Assembly (NCBI RefSeq): GCF_026151205.1
Contig: NC_087077.1
Location: 19,651,975 to 19,715,974 of the forward strand
Length of the DNA stretch: 64,000 nt
Direction: 5' to 3'
Source: Bolinopsis microptera
Taxonomy: Eukaryota; Ctenophora; Tentaculata; Lobata; Bolinopsidae
Positions 36,265 through 47,450 of this stretch are shown piece by piece. The position numbers and the translations under genes were made by a program. The notes beneath the pieces were generated by a model. It had not been told where the DNA came from. It saw nothing but the letters and a program-made list of their open reading frames with translations, and did not search any database. Within the stretch, counting starts at the first letter, position 1; each line of letters starts with the position of its first letter.

Positions 36265-36656
36265 AAATAACCTGAACTGGTAATGAGACAAGCATTACTG
36301 GAGATCTATTCCTGTACCACCAGATCAAATAGAAAATGAACTGGCAGTATGTGTAATGAGATGACAATATGATTAGTCCTCCTTCAGAGGTCTATTATTA
36401 GCTCTTTGTACTTTTGTAGTCCTATTAGTCCAGGTCAGCTAGTCTCATGTCTCATATTCATTACATTATCAAGATAACCATTAACCACTAACACTCACAA
36501 ACATCACTAACATCACTAACACACAACTATCAAGACAAAGGTGGGAGGAGGCTCCTCCAAAACGTGATCATCTAAACAGACTAATTTTATAAATCTGAAT
36601 GAAGTATTAATGACAAATTACATTGTTATTCTTAGACTCATCATTTGAATGAACAG

Positions 36657-36728
36657 GTCAGGAAGAAGAAACCAATACTTGGCAAGATGCCAGCCCGATC
36701 ACAGTACTTAGACAAACAACCTGACAGG
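36657..36728 (+). CDS. Candidate 72-bp exon, plus strand
   Basis: A GAACAG acceptor lies before 24 open codons (phase 0 to 0) and a GTAGGT donor after CCTGACAGG. The peptide is basic and protein-like (starts VRKKKPILGKMPAR). The acceptor lacks a strong pyrimidine tract, and the phase does not fit exon 27513-27617 or 37279-37351. The call rests on splice signals and composition alone. Confidence 0.25.
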
Positions 36729-37278
36729 GTAGGTAGTGAGTCACTAGTAGTAACTAGTAGTCACAACTAGTGATTACTAGTCACTACTAGTCACTACTAG
36801 TGACGGGGATACTAAAGAGTGACAGGTGTATTAAAACTAGAAGGGATGTACGACAGTTCAAAGTTGGTAATTTCAAACAGTGAGTATGTCAGATCATTAG
36901 TAGTTCAGTACATGCAGGTCACATGAATTGGCTGGATGCCAGGTCACATGACACATTATCCGGTCTTGTGATTGTTTAGTAACTTATTAGTAATCAAGGT
37001 AATATGAGGCCGTCTGAAAATGAGTTATTCAATCTTTGCGATTAGCTCCTGCTCAACAAATGCGTAAATAAGATTTGACAAGGAAGCCTGCGGAGGGAGG
37101 TCCCCAGCAAAAAGCAAGATAACAAACTGAAATCAGAAGACACGCAATTCGCAAAAGAGGTCAGCTCAAAAGGAAGTATCAATAACAAAGTTGCGTGTAC
37201 CACCTCCCCTCTCCCTAGCCGTGTACCACCTCCCCAGGCTCCCAGCTGTCTCCCTCCTTCCTTTGAGCATACTCGCAG

Positions 37279-37351
37279 GATTATCCAGGTCATGAACCAT
37301 GAACGGAGATATTTTATACTCCTCCTAATCCAGACATTACAAGATGACTAA
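37279..37351 (+). CDS. Candidate terminal exon, plus strand
   Basis: A pyrimidine-rich acceptor (CTCCCTCCTTCC...ACTCGCAG) is followed by one base, 23 codons and TAA at 37349-37351. The peptide contains VMNHERRYFILLLIQTLQ. The first-base phase fits the donor of candidate exon 27513-27617. Short open length keeps this tentative. Confidence 0.3.
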
Positions 37352-37839
37352 GTAAGGTAAGTGAGAGGGGGATAGTGGTACCGGTGGAAGTACACTGAAA
37401 CAACCAGGAGGGGGTTATTTAACAACCAGATTCTTTCAGACAATTACCGACTAATACGATACAATTAGAGTAATTCTACAGGGTTGTTTAGACAACAACA
37501 CAACTCTGAGAAGTTACGAACCCGCAAAACTGTAAAAGTTGCAGGAACTTTATGCAACGCCCTTCAGTGTTACTAGCAGCAACATCTTACTATATATAAA
37601 GCGAGACGATATATATGGATGTGTTTATCCGTGCCATTTTACTGACACCACGGCATCAACTTTAACGCGACTTTCCGCAAAAACCGTAAAGGATATACAA
37701 TTGAAACTTTTTTGACTGGGTCAAATGCTTTAATGGCCTCCAAATCAGCATTAAAAAATAAAAAATTGGCCAAGGAATAGGAGTTTTAGAGCCCAAAATT
37801 TGGACCCCCAAGTGGTGTCAAAAACTCGAATTAAATATT

Positions 37840-38770
37840 ATTATTATTAATCAACTATATACAGCAAACACAAGATAATAGAAAATAAATCATAAAATCG
37901 AGTGGCCAAGTAGTCTCGACTCACCCATACTACTACTACTACTATGTCGGAGCTAAGTCCGATCTACGCCAGAAAACCCCCTCCATATATCCCTGTCCCG
38001 CATCAGGGTTCGCAGTTCCTCTTTAGAGTTTGTCCCAACTTCCTTCAGTAACATAGACAAGTAGCTTTGTCTCGGTCGGCCTTGCTGTGCTCTACCGTGC
38101 GTAGGTTCCCATAAGACTAAATCACTGGCAAGTAGCTCAGGATGTCGGATGCAGTGTCCCGCCATTTTTAATCTCCTGCTTCGTAACTTGTTTGACAGCC
38201 TTGGGAGGCTACCATACAAAGTTATATTGCTGACCTTGTCCTTCCATGAGATACCCAGCACCATACGCAACATCTTTGTGTATGTCCCGTCCAAACTTTT
38301 CTCTTGAGCCTTTGTCAGTGTCCAGGTTTCTGATCCGTAGAGCAGTACTGATTCACAAGCCGCTATGAACAATCTAATCTTTAGGCTCTTTGAGAGTTTG
38401 GATTTCCAGATATCCTTCAGTCTATGTAGGGCACCCCACGCTTTTCCCTTTCTAACCCTTATCTCCCTATCTGTGCTCTCAATCCAGGAGCCTAAGTAGA
38501 TGAAATCATCTACATTTTCTATGGCTTCCCCGGATCGACTTTGTAGGTCGCTAGATCGATCCTCCATATTCAGTGTCATGACCTTGGTCTTGCCTTCGTT
38601 TATGTGTAGTCCCACGCTTGCTGCCGCCGATTCTACTCTGAGCAGGAACTCGTTAGCCTTGTCCATGTCCTCAGATATAAGTGCTATATCATCTGCAAAG
38701 TCCACATCGGTGATGATCTTGGGCCCCACTCTTCTGCTTTTTCTACGGGTTATACGAGTTCCTGCTAGTG
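37840..38770 (-). mobile_element. 5'-truncated RTE-like non-LTR retrotransposon
   Basis: A minus-strand open frame of 258 codons (38729-37953) begins within the reverse transcriptase palm: FADDIALIS is the box with the catalytic DD pair. It continues through the thumb and C-terminal part (YLGSWIES, LLYGSETWTLTK, MLRMVLGISWKD, AGHCIRHPE, GRPRQSYL), an order typical of RTE-type endonuclease/reverse transcriptases. The endonuclease and upstream RT boxes are absent, so this is a 5'-truncated copy. The stop (TAG) is followed by a GTA-repeat segment and a 3' UTR ending in an (ATT)n-type tail at about 37840-37852, as expected for target-primed insertion. The frame has no internal stop, suggesting a fairly young insertion. 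Confidence 0.88.
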
Positions 38771-41473
38771 TAAACTAACTTAACAACACGATCAAATGAA
38801 AGAATGACCCAGAAGATTAATAAACTAATGTCGAGAATAGTGATGTTTTACTAGTATAACTACCATGATATAATGTTAAACAGTCCCTCCAGACGTCTCA
38901 CCTGCCTGAATGAACAACACGCCCTGTACTACTACTGTCACACTGTTACTAACTACTACTATAACATGTTACCAAGATGACAGGAATCACAGCAAGTAGA
39001 TGGAATTAACATTAAGGGAGAAAGAAGTCTCTACACCGACTTCAGATGTAAGGTGTGAAATATGAAGAGTGCGTATGAAACTATAACTGGAGGGGGTTCT
39101 GGAAGTTTACAGTTGATACCAGACGGTATATATCGTGTGTATCACCAGACGGGACTTCCTTTTTGACCATCGTTATAGGTTAGGGCTAAAGTCAACAATA
39201 TCTCACCGGGGTTCGGGAAACCAGGAAGAGAAAGGCGAACAAAAACAAAATAAGTGTCAAACTGAATGTGGAAACTAAACATCAGAAATAACAGGGGCGA
39301 ATGTGGGAAACTAAACATCAGGCAAAACAGGGGTGAAAACGGAAAACATATCCTCTTTAAGGAAACTGGAAACACTTGACAGAGAGAGCTTGAGAAAAGA
39401 GAGGTAGAATATACAAGGTGGTACGCTGAAAGGGAGCAAACAAGGTGCTAACCCAGACGACAATAACAAGACTAAAACGGGTAAGTTAACCAACAAGTAA
39501 CTAGGCTAACTTGTACAAACTAATTTACTAGATTTGTCTTCTTTGTTTTATCCCCGGTAGACCGACTACATTAATTGGGAACGTCTCTTCTCTGGGGGTG
39601 GAGAAAAGTTATTAATAACAGAGATCGGGTATCAGCTGAATTCTTTTATATATAGACCATGACAATGATCGCGAATAAACCGTGTCAAATCGAGCTGTCA
39701 AGTTACAAAAGTGATAACAATATCACACATATCACTCATAATATGTGATGGCACCAGCAATATCACTGCCTACAAGAGTATAAGGCACACAGCCGGTATG
39801 AAATACTACACAATATGAAGAGGTTAGCGAACAACCGACCACTGTTTATATTCACGCCAACATCTTGTCACAATTTGTACAGAAGAATAGTCTAGAATGA
39901 ATAGAATAGAAGCTTCCAGAAAGCACGAACTCCGGGGACAGAGACTTTTAACCACGCTCAAAAACAAGGAAATATTTTAACCTCATTATTTTGGCTACAA
40001 CTTTTTCAGATAGAATTTCTAAGATTCGAGTAGATTATTCTGCTTCTTTACCCATTCTTGGTTACCCCTGGTTACCTCTCTAAATTTTAACAACCGGTCG
40101 AAAGTTAAAGACCCTTAAGAACATTAATCTAGAAAAGCTTCAGACAGCTCGTAGTATATAGCTCTTAAAATTTGGGAATGCTCGGTACTCACTTTAGATG
40201 CTGGGGTAATGGGCTGATTTATAAATGAAGCTTGCTCTTAATAATGCTCATATTCATAATATTACATTTGTTTTAAACGTTATTTCAGTTTATTTTGTGA
40301 CAATTAACGTCACTCTTACAGTCCCTCTGGTTTCAAATACTCTATGAGACACATATCACACATATCACACTGTATAATACCACAGATAATATGAGTTCTG
40401 CAGAAACGATGTGGGTGGTTGACAAGCTAAGAAACACAATATAATCTATTGACGATAGGTTATACGCCAATCAGAACACGCAGCTAAACGTTTTCAATAC
40501 AACAAGATACCATTACCAACATTGATTACAACAGCTCCCCAGTCAGCTGATTCTTATTAATCGGTCATCAGAAAACTTCCAACATGAAAATCTAGTCTCA
40601 CAGAATTACTGCTTCAAGGACCTGGCTGGGATTTAGTAGATCGAATAACACAGGTTGGCGTGAGCTCAGAAACGTTCCAAACTCCAGTCTCGAACTTATT
40701 AGGCAGGAATTAGGATCCTGGAACAAACAAACTAGCACGATTGTGAGCAGCTAGGTGTTAGAAAGACGGGGCTCCAACTGGGGTACACCACATTACCGAC
40801 TAATTACTCAGGAAATGGGGACGACACGAGGAGAGGTAAGTAGTGAGAGAGACACAGATGGTACCGAGTACCAGGTTAAACCCGGATTAGAAACACTACC
40901 ACTAGTAACAGAGGGACACTAGGGATAGTAAGCAGTAGAGCTGGGAGAGAAAGAAGGATTAGAAAGGTTAAACCCGAATTATACACTAGTCAGAACACCA
41001 GAACGATCTAACATGCAATTAAAACAATAGCTCTACACACGTCAAATCAGGTCAAATCAGGTCAAATCAATTAGCTAGACATCTCATCAACCTGGAGAAA
41101 TGAGCACTGATATATAGGTGCATTTGATCACGTGACATAACTCATCAGTTAGTTCCAGGCCTAATTGCACATCCTATTAGGTACACGTCGTCTAGTACAA
41201 CTTATCAGATCCTATTAGTCTGGATTAGCACTGTTCTAGTCCAGTAAGATAGAGATTGCACGTTAACTGGTAACGGTACACGGTAAATGTTACTATGGTA
41301 ACACGGCGCAGATCAGTGCATGTTACTATCAGTGGGGGACAGCAGAGAGAGAGTGAGAAATGAGTACCTCACTTATTGGGGGAGAGAAGCAGTGTTATCA
41401 AGAGAAGTTATATCTAACAAGGTATAAAAAGTATCTTGTTAGAGTGTTAGGGAGACAGGTTATACCCGCTAAC
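38771..41473. other. Unique sequence, no supported gene
   Basis: Open frames at 39142-39496 are low-complexity and lack splice partners. A 24-bp interval at about 40812-40835 (plus strand) is flanked by a CAG acceptor and a GTAAGT donor and could be a microexon, but it is unproven. GGTCAAATCA repeats three times at about 41046. Confidence 0.4.
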
Positions 41474-41497
41474 GGGGGGGGGGGGGGGGGGGGGGGG
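41474..41497. repeat. Poly-G run (24 G)
   Basis: Twenty-four consecutive G residues; its exact length is uncertain in any assembly. Confidence 0.85.
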
Positions 41498-41606
41498 TTA
41501 ATTGGGTCCTCATACTACATCTAGTAGGCTAGGGGTCCTCATCTGGAGGAGGAGGGAGGGGGTATCTCATCTAGATCTCATTATTAGGAGTCAGGGATGT
41601 CTGGTG

Positions 41607-41712
41607 AAATATGTGGTAAATGTAACTAAACAGTGTGAAGGAGGGGTAAATGTAACTAAACAGTGTGAAGGAGGGGTAAATGTAACTAAACAGTGTGAAG
41701 GAGGGGTAAATG
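41607..41712. repeat. 30-bp tandem repeat
   Basis: Three and a half copies of TAAATGTAACTAAACAGTGT + GAAGGAGGGG. Confidence 0.9.
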
Positions 41713-41935
41713 AGAGGGGTGTTGTTTCTAATGTTGGTAAGGAGGTGTGATCAGGTTTGTAGCTACAGCTTACTGATCTAAATATTTGAGAGAAGGGTGA
41801 GAGAAGAGGGAAGGGTGGGGTTTTAGCACCTTTTTACTTTTGTCTTTTACTGGAACAATTTCCTATATTTTGTACGACCACCATGTCCGGCTTGAAGAAT
41901 CCACTCTTTTAACAAACCTATGCTAATTCCACCGA

Positions 41936-42018
41936 AAATTAAGGTATACCAAAACTAGAATTAAGGTATACCCAAACAAGTCAACGAACATAGTGGATTT
42001 AAGGTATACCAAACAATT
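41936..42018. repeat. Short AATTAAGGTATACC repeats
   Basis: Three copies of AAGGTATACCAAAC-like sequence spaced about 20-40 bp apart. Confidence 0.7.
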
Positions 42019-42151
42019 GAACAGCCGTATTAATGATGATCCAGTTGAAAGAGGTAGCTGAATATCCCACATAATGATTACAGGGTGTGCAACTTTAACA
42101 ACAGACCCGAAACAGAGAGGGGATCCCGAGCTAGCAGTTTCATTAATCATC

Positions 42152-42216
42152 ATAGTCACGTGACTGTAACGTCATAGTCACGTGACTGTGACGTTACAGT
42201 CACGTGACTGTGAAAT
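42152..42216. repeat. Palindromic CACGTGACTGT repeat
   Basis: Three copies of AGTCACGTGACTGT (itself a palindrome around CACGTG) are separated by TGACGTTA or AACGTCAT, which resemble CRE half-sites. Regulatory use is inferred only. Confidence 0.8.
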
Positions 42217-42930
42217 TAACGTGACAGTGTGAAGGAGGCTGGTAGATGATAGTTGGTGGTTGGGTGGTAGCAGCAGAGTGAAATCAGTAATGGAGTGGGA
42301 TGAAATCAGCTCTAACATTAACCGACTACTTAGTTTCATTTGTAAATGAGGTGTGTTAGGTTGTAGAACGGTGCTACATATTAGATGAATGAGACCAGGT
42401 CACGTGATCAAATGATTTGAAACAGCCATCACGAGATCATCATTCTCAATTTGAAACTTGCAGGTACAAAGTGAATTGAAACTTGCGCGTACAAAATGGG
42501 GCACTCCTGACCACGTACGATTAGAACTGAAACTTTCTTCAAATATAAGAAAATAACACACAACAGCAGGTTACGACTGAAAGTGGTTGGGCTAGTTGGG
42601 CAGGGCACCAGGGTGATAGGTCATATTTAGTGTGGGCTATGTCACCCTGGAAATAAGTAATATCTATAATGGGACGCCACCCGGGAGTCTAGCATAAACA
42701 TTAGACCACTAGTCTACACGTTGTAGCATCACACCATTCTACTACGTAACTATTACATGAGCTACCTGCTACTGAGGGAGTATTATCTTCTATATCAGTT
42801 CACACTTGAACCTCTGTCAGAACACTAAAGACACACTAAAGAGACTCACAACACTAAGTAATGCTAATGACCGAGTGAGAGACAGACACTAGAGTCTGTC
42901 ATTTCACTATTCTATGAGCTTACACTCCAC

Positions 42931-42961
42931 AGAAGAAGAAGAAGAAGAAGAAGAAGAAGAC
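42931..42961. repeat. (GAA)n microsatellite
   Basis: About ten AGA/GAA trinucleotides. Confidence 0.9.
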
Positions 42962-43653
42962 TAAAGGAGTACAACTCAATAGAAACATTGAGCACAGAGT
43001 ATTAGGGCTCTTGTCGTGATATAATATGGTAATACTAATAGTTCTAATGATCTGGTGATCATACAGTAATGCTAATCATCATTTTGGTGACGGAATCCTT
43101 GAACCAGAAGGTACGGTATGCTATCTGCAAAGCAACAGCTCTCAAATATAAAACACGGCGGAGCTATTAAGGCCAACGTATGCCCAATGTCTTTTGGCCC
43201 ACCCTGCAGTTTCAGAGTGAGGCCCTTTAAAAACGCAGCCTTAAAAAGTAAAGTTGTAGTTATTAGCTACCACCATTTGATCAGTTCAAGAGATCACTCG
43301 AAAGAGAATAACGACTATTACCTAACTCTATTTAAACCATTGCCCCACTCCCCCTTGAACCAGTGAAGCAATCACCAAAATGAGACGATAAAACATGCGT
43401 AGTACGGATAAGAAAGAGAAGAAATAAGTTCAAGAACAATCAGTTTACTCATTATTGACCCGCTCTTCAGCTGATTTAATACGAATAATAAGAAGATATT
43501 GATGAAACTGATAAATTGCTTTTGCAGAACTCACTGAATAACTTAAACTAGAATTAAACTATGTTAGGTCATCATTACACAATCACTGATATCCGCTACT
43601 CAGTTCACAGTTACAACATTCTTGGAATGCCACAAAACATGAGACTTTAACAC

Positions 43654-43712
43654 AAAACAGCACGTGACGACACAAAACAGCACGTGACGACACAAAACAG
43701 CACGTGACAGAC
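43654..43712. repeat. 20-bp tandem repeat with CACGTG
   Basis: Three copies of ACACAAAACAGCACGTGACG; a fourth CACGTG follows at about 43712. Confidence 0.85.
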
Positions 43713-43777
43713 CACGTGATCGTTACCATAGTTACGTAGTGATTGCAATACTACTGATCATCTAACTGGAGTCATAC

Positions 43778-43825
43778 CTCAGATTAAATACAGCTGTCAC
43801 AAAGACAGTGTGGCCGGGGTTAATT
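43778..43825 (-). CDS. Candidate 48-bp internal exon, minus strand
   Basis: TATTTTCTACAG acceptor, then one base, 15 open codons (GHTVFVTAVFNLR-like end) and two bases, then a GTATGA donor. A second similar interval lies at 43984-44027 (14 codons between TTTCAG and GTCAGT), but the two do not share phase. They could be exons of one or two unknown genes, or chance. Confidence 0.22.
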
Positions 43826-44381
43826 CTGTAGAAAATAGTTTAGTAGCTGAAGAAGTCAAAAACAAATCAAATTAACTCTCACGGTACAAGAGTGTCAGAA
43901 ACTTAATTGCTCGCAGACTATATATATAGTATATATACCCTACAAATAGAGGTATAGTTTCAGAGAGACTGTGGAGTACTGACCTGGGAGACCAGTAGTA
44001 ACCGCCCACAACCTCTTCTCAGAGACACTGAAATTCTGCAGATATACTGCCACCAATTCTGTAGAAATTGGATCTGAACTGTTTAAGTAGATTTAGTCAA
44101 CCATACAAACAGTAAACTAGAAACCAAAACCCGGTAACCCACACCGGTAATGAGAGAGTATGCAAAAGAAACGTTTTACAATTTACAGCTGCTATTTTTG
44201 TAGAAACTGGAAGTAAAAGTTTTTGGGAAATTAAGCGCGAACAGTAAAACTAGAGAGTGCGAAAGTAAAATTAAACTAATTTATCTTACGAACACCAGTA
44301 AAATTACCAGAGCTGCAGAACTGCACACAAGCCGACACAGTTCCAAAGTGAGCAAAGAGACATAGTGTTGAGAGGAGTTGT

Positions 44382-45832
44382 GGGTAAGTGAGACGTACCG
44401 TGCAGCAACAGTGCAACGTGCACTCGTTCAGCAACAGTGCACCGTGCACTCGTTCAGCAACAGTGCACCGTGCACTCGTGCAGCAATAGTGCACCGTGCA
44501 CTGTGCACTCGTTCAGCAGCGGTACACAGTGCACCGTGCAGCAAAAGTGCACCGTGCACTCGTGCTGCACGATTGCACTGTGCACTGTTGCTGAACGGGC
44601 AACTTGGTCGTTTACCACCTGACAGTCTATGCAACGTCTATGCAACGTCCGTGCAACAACAAAAGAACCGTCTATGCAACGTCTATGCAACGTCCCTGCA
44701 CAATGAACACTCTATGCACACTCCCTGCACGGTCAGTCTATGCAACGTCTATGCAACGTCTATGCAACGTCTATGCAACGTCCCTGCACAGTACCATATG
44801 AACACCGGCTACTAGCCGGCTACTAACCGGCTAGTAGCCACTTTTGTAATAACAGCTCCTCAACTTCACATTACCAACCGGCTACTAACCGGCACTTGAA
44901 AAGTGGTCACTAGCCGGCTACTAACCGGCTACTAGCCGGCTAGTGACCACAAAGTGGCTACTAACCGGCTACTAAGCGGTCACTAGCCGGCTATTAGCCG
45001 AGCTCTAAAGCAGACCTACTAGTAGCCGGTTCCAAACCGGCTACTAGCCGGCACTTAGAAAGCGGTCACTAGCCGGCTACTAACCGGCTACTAACCGGCT
45101 AGTAACCACCAAGTGGCTACTAACCGGTTTGGAACCGGCTACTAGTAGGTCCGCTTAAGAGCCGGCTAGTGACCGGTTAGTAGCCGGTTAGTAGCCACTT
45201 GGTGGTTACTAGCCGGTTAGTAGCCGGTTAGTAGCCGGCTAGTGACCACTTTCTAAGTGCCGGCTAGTAGCCGGTTTGGAACCGGCTACTAGTAGGTCTG
45301 CTTTAGAGCTCGGCTAATAGCCGGCTAGTGACCGCTTAGTAGCCGGTTAGTAGCCACTTTGTGGTCACTAGCCGGCTAGTAGCCGGTTAGTAGCCGGCTA
45401 GTGACCACTTTTCAAGTGCCGGTTAGTAGCCGGTTGTTAATGTGAAGTTGAGGAGCTGTTATTACAAAAGTGGCTACTAGCCGGTTAGTAGCCGGCTAGT
45501 AGCCGGTGTTCATATGGTACTGTGCAGGGACGTTGCATAGACGTTGCATAGACGTTGCATAGACGTTGCATAGACGTTGCATAGACTGACCGTGCAGGGA
45601 GTGTGCATAGAGTGTTCATTGTGCAGGGACGTTGCATAGACGTTGCATAGACGGTTCTTTTGTTGTTGCACGGACGTTGCATAGACGTTGCATAGACTGT
45701 CAGGTGGTAAACGACCAACTTCCCGCTGAACGAGTGCACGTTGCACTGTGCACTGTTGCTGCACTCGTTCAGCAACAGTGCACCGTGCAGCAACAGTGCA
45801 GCAACAGTGCAGTGTCAGCCGGGTAATCAGAC
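44382..45832. mobile_element. 1.4-kb foldback (inverted-repeat) element
   Basis: Left arm (about 44395-45127) and right arm (45173-45820) are reverse complements around a 45-bp centre (about 45128-45172). From outside in, each arm has a GTGCAC/CAGCAACAGTGCACC module, a module of TATGCAACGTC 11-bp repeats with a shared GTACCATATGAACACC landmark (44791 and 45505), and a module of CCGGCTACTAACCGG-type palindromes. Open frames appear in mirror image on both strands (44604-44801 and 45485-45793), confirming the symmetry. GGGTAAGTGAGAC at 44382 and GGGTAATCAGAC at 45821 could be a decayed target-site duplication. There is no transposase. Foldback transposons have this architecture; a hairpin RNA source is another possibility. 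Confidence 0.85.
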
Positions 45833-46183
45833 AAGTAGCAAGTATACCCGAGCTGGGTGTAGAGAGAGGAGATTTGAAAATGAAATCTCAGAAAATATCT
45901 ATGAAATCTATTAATATTTCTGTCCGAAGGCAGGAGGGAAAAAGGCGAAAATCATGACGTTGTTTTTACCCTTTTTGGCCTATTTTTAGCAATTTTAGAT
46001 TTTTTTGTCGAAAAATCTGAAAATCTGATGTTTCTATATAAATCTATGAAATGTGATATGGATACCCTGGAGGAGAGGAGAGGAGTGGGTATAGAGAGGA
46101 GTAGCGAGAGAGATTTCAACACGTACCTAATACATGTAATATAGCGCTGAAAGGGAAGTGCAGTCAGCACACTCCACCTGATC

Positions 46184-46450
46184 ATGTTGTGTAGGAATAC
46201 ACTACACACTGCGTGCAAACTGCGTGCAAACTGCGTGCACAGCGCGTGCATTTCCCCAGAGATACTGGTACATACAGTGTGTGATCTGGGTCTGCAATGT
46301 GTCAAATGTAGTGAGTGGGTCCAGTTCAGCTACTGTTTACAGATTACAGATAGTGTGCTTGCTTTTAACAGGTTTTGTAATGGTATACAGAGTACAGACT
46401 ACAGGAGACACTGTACGTATATTGTGGAGAAATGTGATAGAGACCAGTAA
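46184..46450 (+). pseudogene. Possible zinc-finger (PHD-like) exon or retroelement relic
   Basis: An 88-codon frame ends at TAA/TAG after a TTTCCCCAG acceptor-like site at about 46259. Its peptide has CDLGLQCVKCSEWVQFSYC, which resembles the C-x-x-C ... W-x-x-x-x-x-C end of a PHD finger, but the usual His after the Trp is Gln and the N-terminal half of the finger is not visible. It may be a decayed exon or a fragment of a retroelement ORF; the frame start overlaps the ACTGCGTGCAA repeat and is not meaningful. Confidence 0.25.
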
Positions 46451-47432
46451 CTAGTCAATAGTAAGTACGAGACTGCCTCACTAGATTCACACAGGACTGA
46501 GCGGTATTTACAAGTAACGCAAGTACAGGGGGTTTTGAAACCTTACAACTTTACAACAGCAAACATAGACCGACACTAAAATTACAAAACACGCCGCGTG
46601 TTCTATCAGGTAAAATCCGTAACAGTAAAGTTGGGAAATAGGAGAATCGCATACTTTTGTTGTCTGATTGTGGGAAATATTGAATCACGTACTGTAACGA
46701 TAACAAGGAAGAATGTCCCTAACAGCTGCACGTACAACGAGTAACAGCAGCAAGAGAGGGTAGATTGTTTTGAAACTGTACCTGGTATTAAGTTGTACCT
46801 ACTGGTATAACGATACGATAAGGGTGAGGACTGAGGGGGGCCGGGGGGGGGTTGAATATTAACATACTAACTTGTACCTTTAATTTAACCTGTACCTTCA
46901 ACATTCCTGTATCTTTAGTACTACAGCAACTTGTACGAAAGTTTAGTTTGGTAAATTCAGACACTGATTAATACGTATCTTAGACTTCAGACTTAAGACT
47001 GAACTTGAAAACAAGCTGAAAACTGAGACGAAGATAATAATGATCGGGCCCAACCTCAACAATAACAAAGGATCGAAACAGTACAAGTACAGGAAACATC
47101 AATATATGTCCTGCTTGTGGAGGAATGTTGCAAAGTAGAGGAAGGTCCTACACGGGACTGAATTAGCGTTAATTGGTAATAATTAGTGATAATTACACTT
47201 CTGTACAGGTACATAAAATCCTACTACAAGAAAACAGAAAACATTACACCCAATAGGGCTGATGTATCTAGTCAGTAGTAACTATTGACTGTCAAGTAGA
47301 AACTACAATAATAAAAGGGCGGGGAATGTAGTAACTCATTATCCAATTAGCGTTAATTGGGTTGAATAGGTACAAACATGCAGGTGTTGTTAATAATTAG
47401 GTAGAAACCATGAAATGCAATTAAAACAGAAG

Positions 47433-47450
47433 AGTGTGTGTGTGTGTGTG
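47433..47450. repeat. (GT)n microsatellite
   Basis: Nine GT dinucleotides. Confidence 0.85.

Larger units (their letters stand above)
36265..37839. other. Unique sequence with short ACTAGT repeats
   Basis: TCACTAGTAGTAACTAGTAG-like words repeat at 36740-36802, many centred on the palindrome ACTAGT. Two candidate plus-strand exons are listed separately. The minus-strand open frame at 37042-37293 overlaps a candidate exon and has no splice support. Confidence 0.4.

Noticed and set aside
38500-38778. Plus-strand frame of 92 codons
   Set aside because: Antisense shadow of the retrotransposon reverse transcriptase.
43984-44027. 14-codon interval between TTTCAG and GTCAGT on the minus strand
   Set aside because: Phase does not fit the neighbouring candidate at 43778-43825, and the length is too short to stand alone.
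44378-45826. Cys-rich and YATSMQR-type frames on both strands
   Set aside because: Mirror-image frames created by the inverted repeat and its short tandem units.
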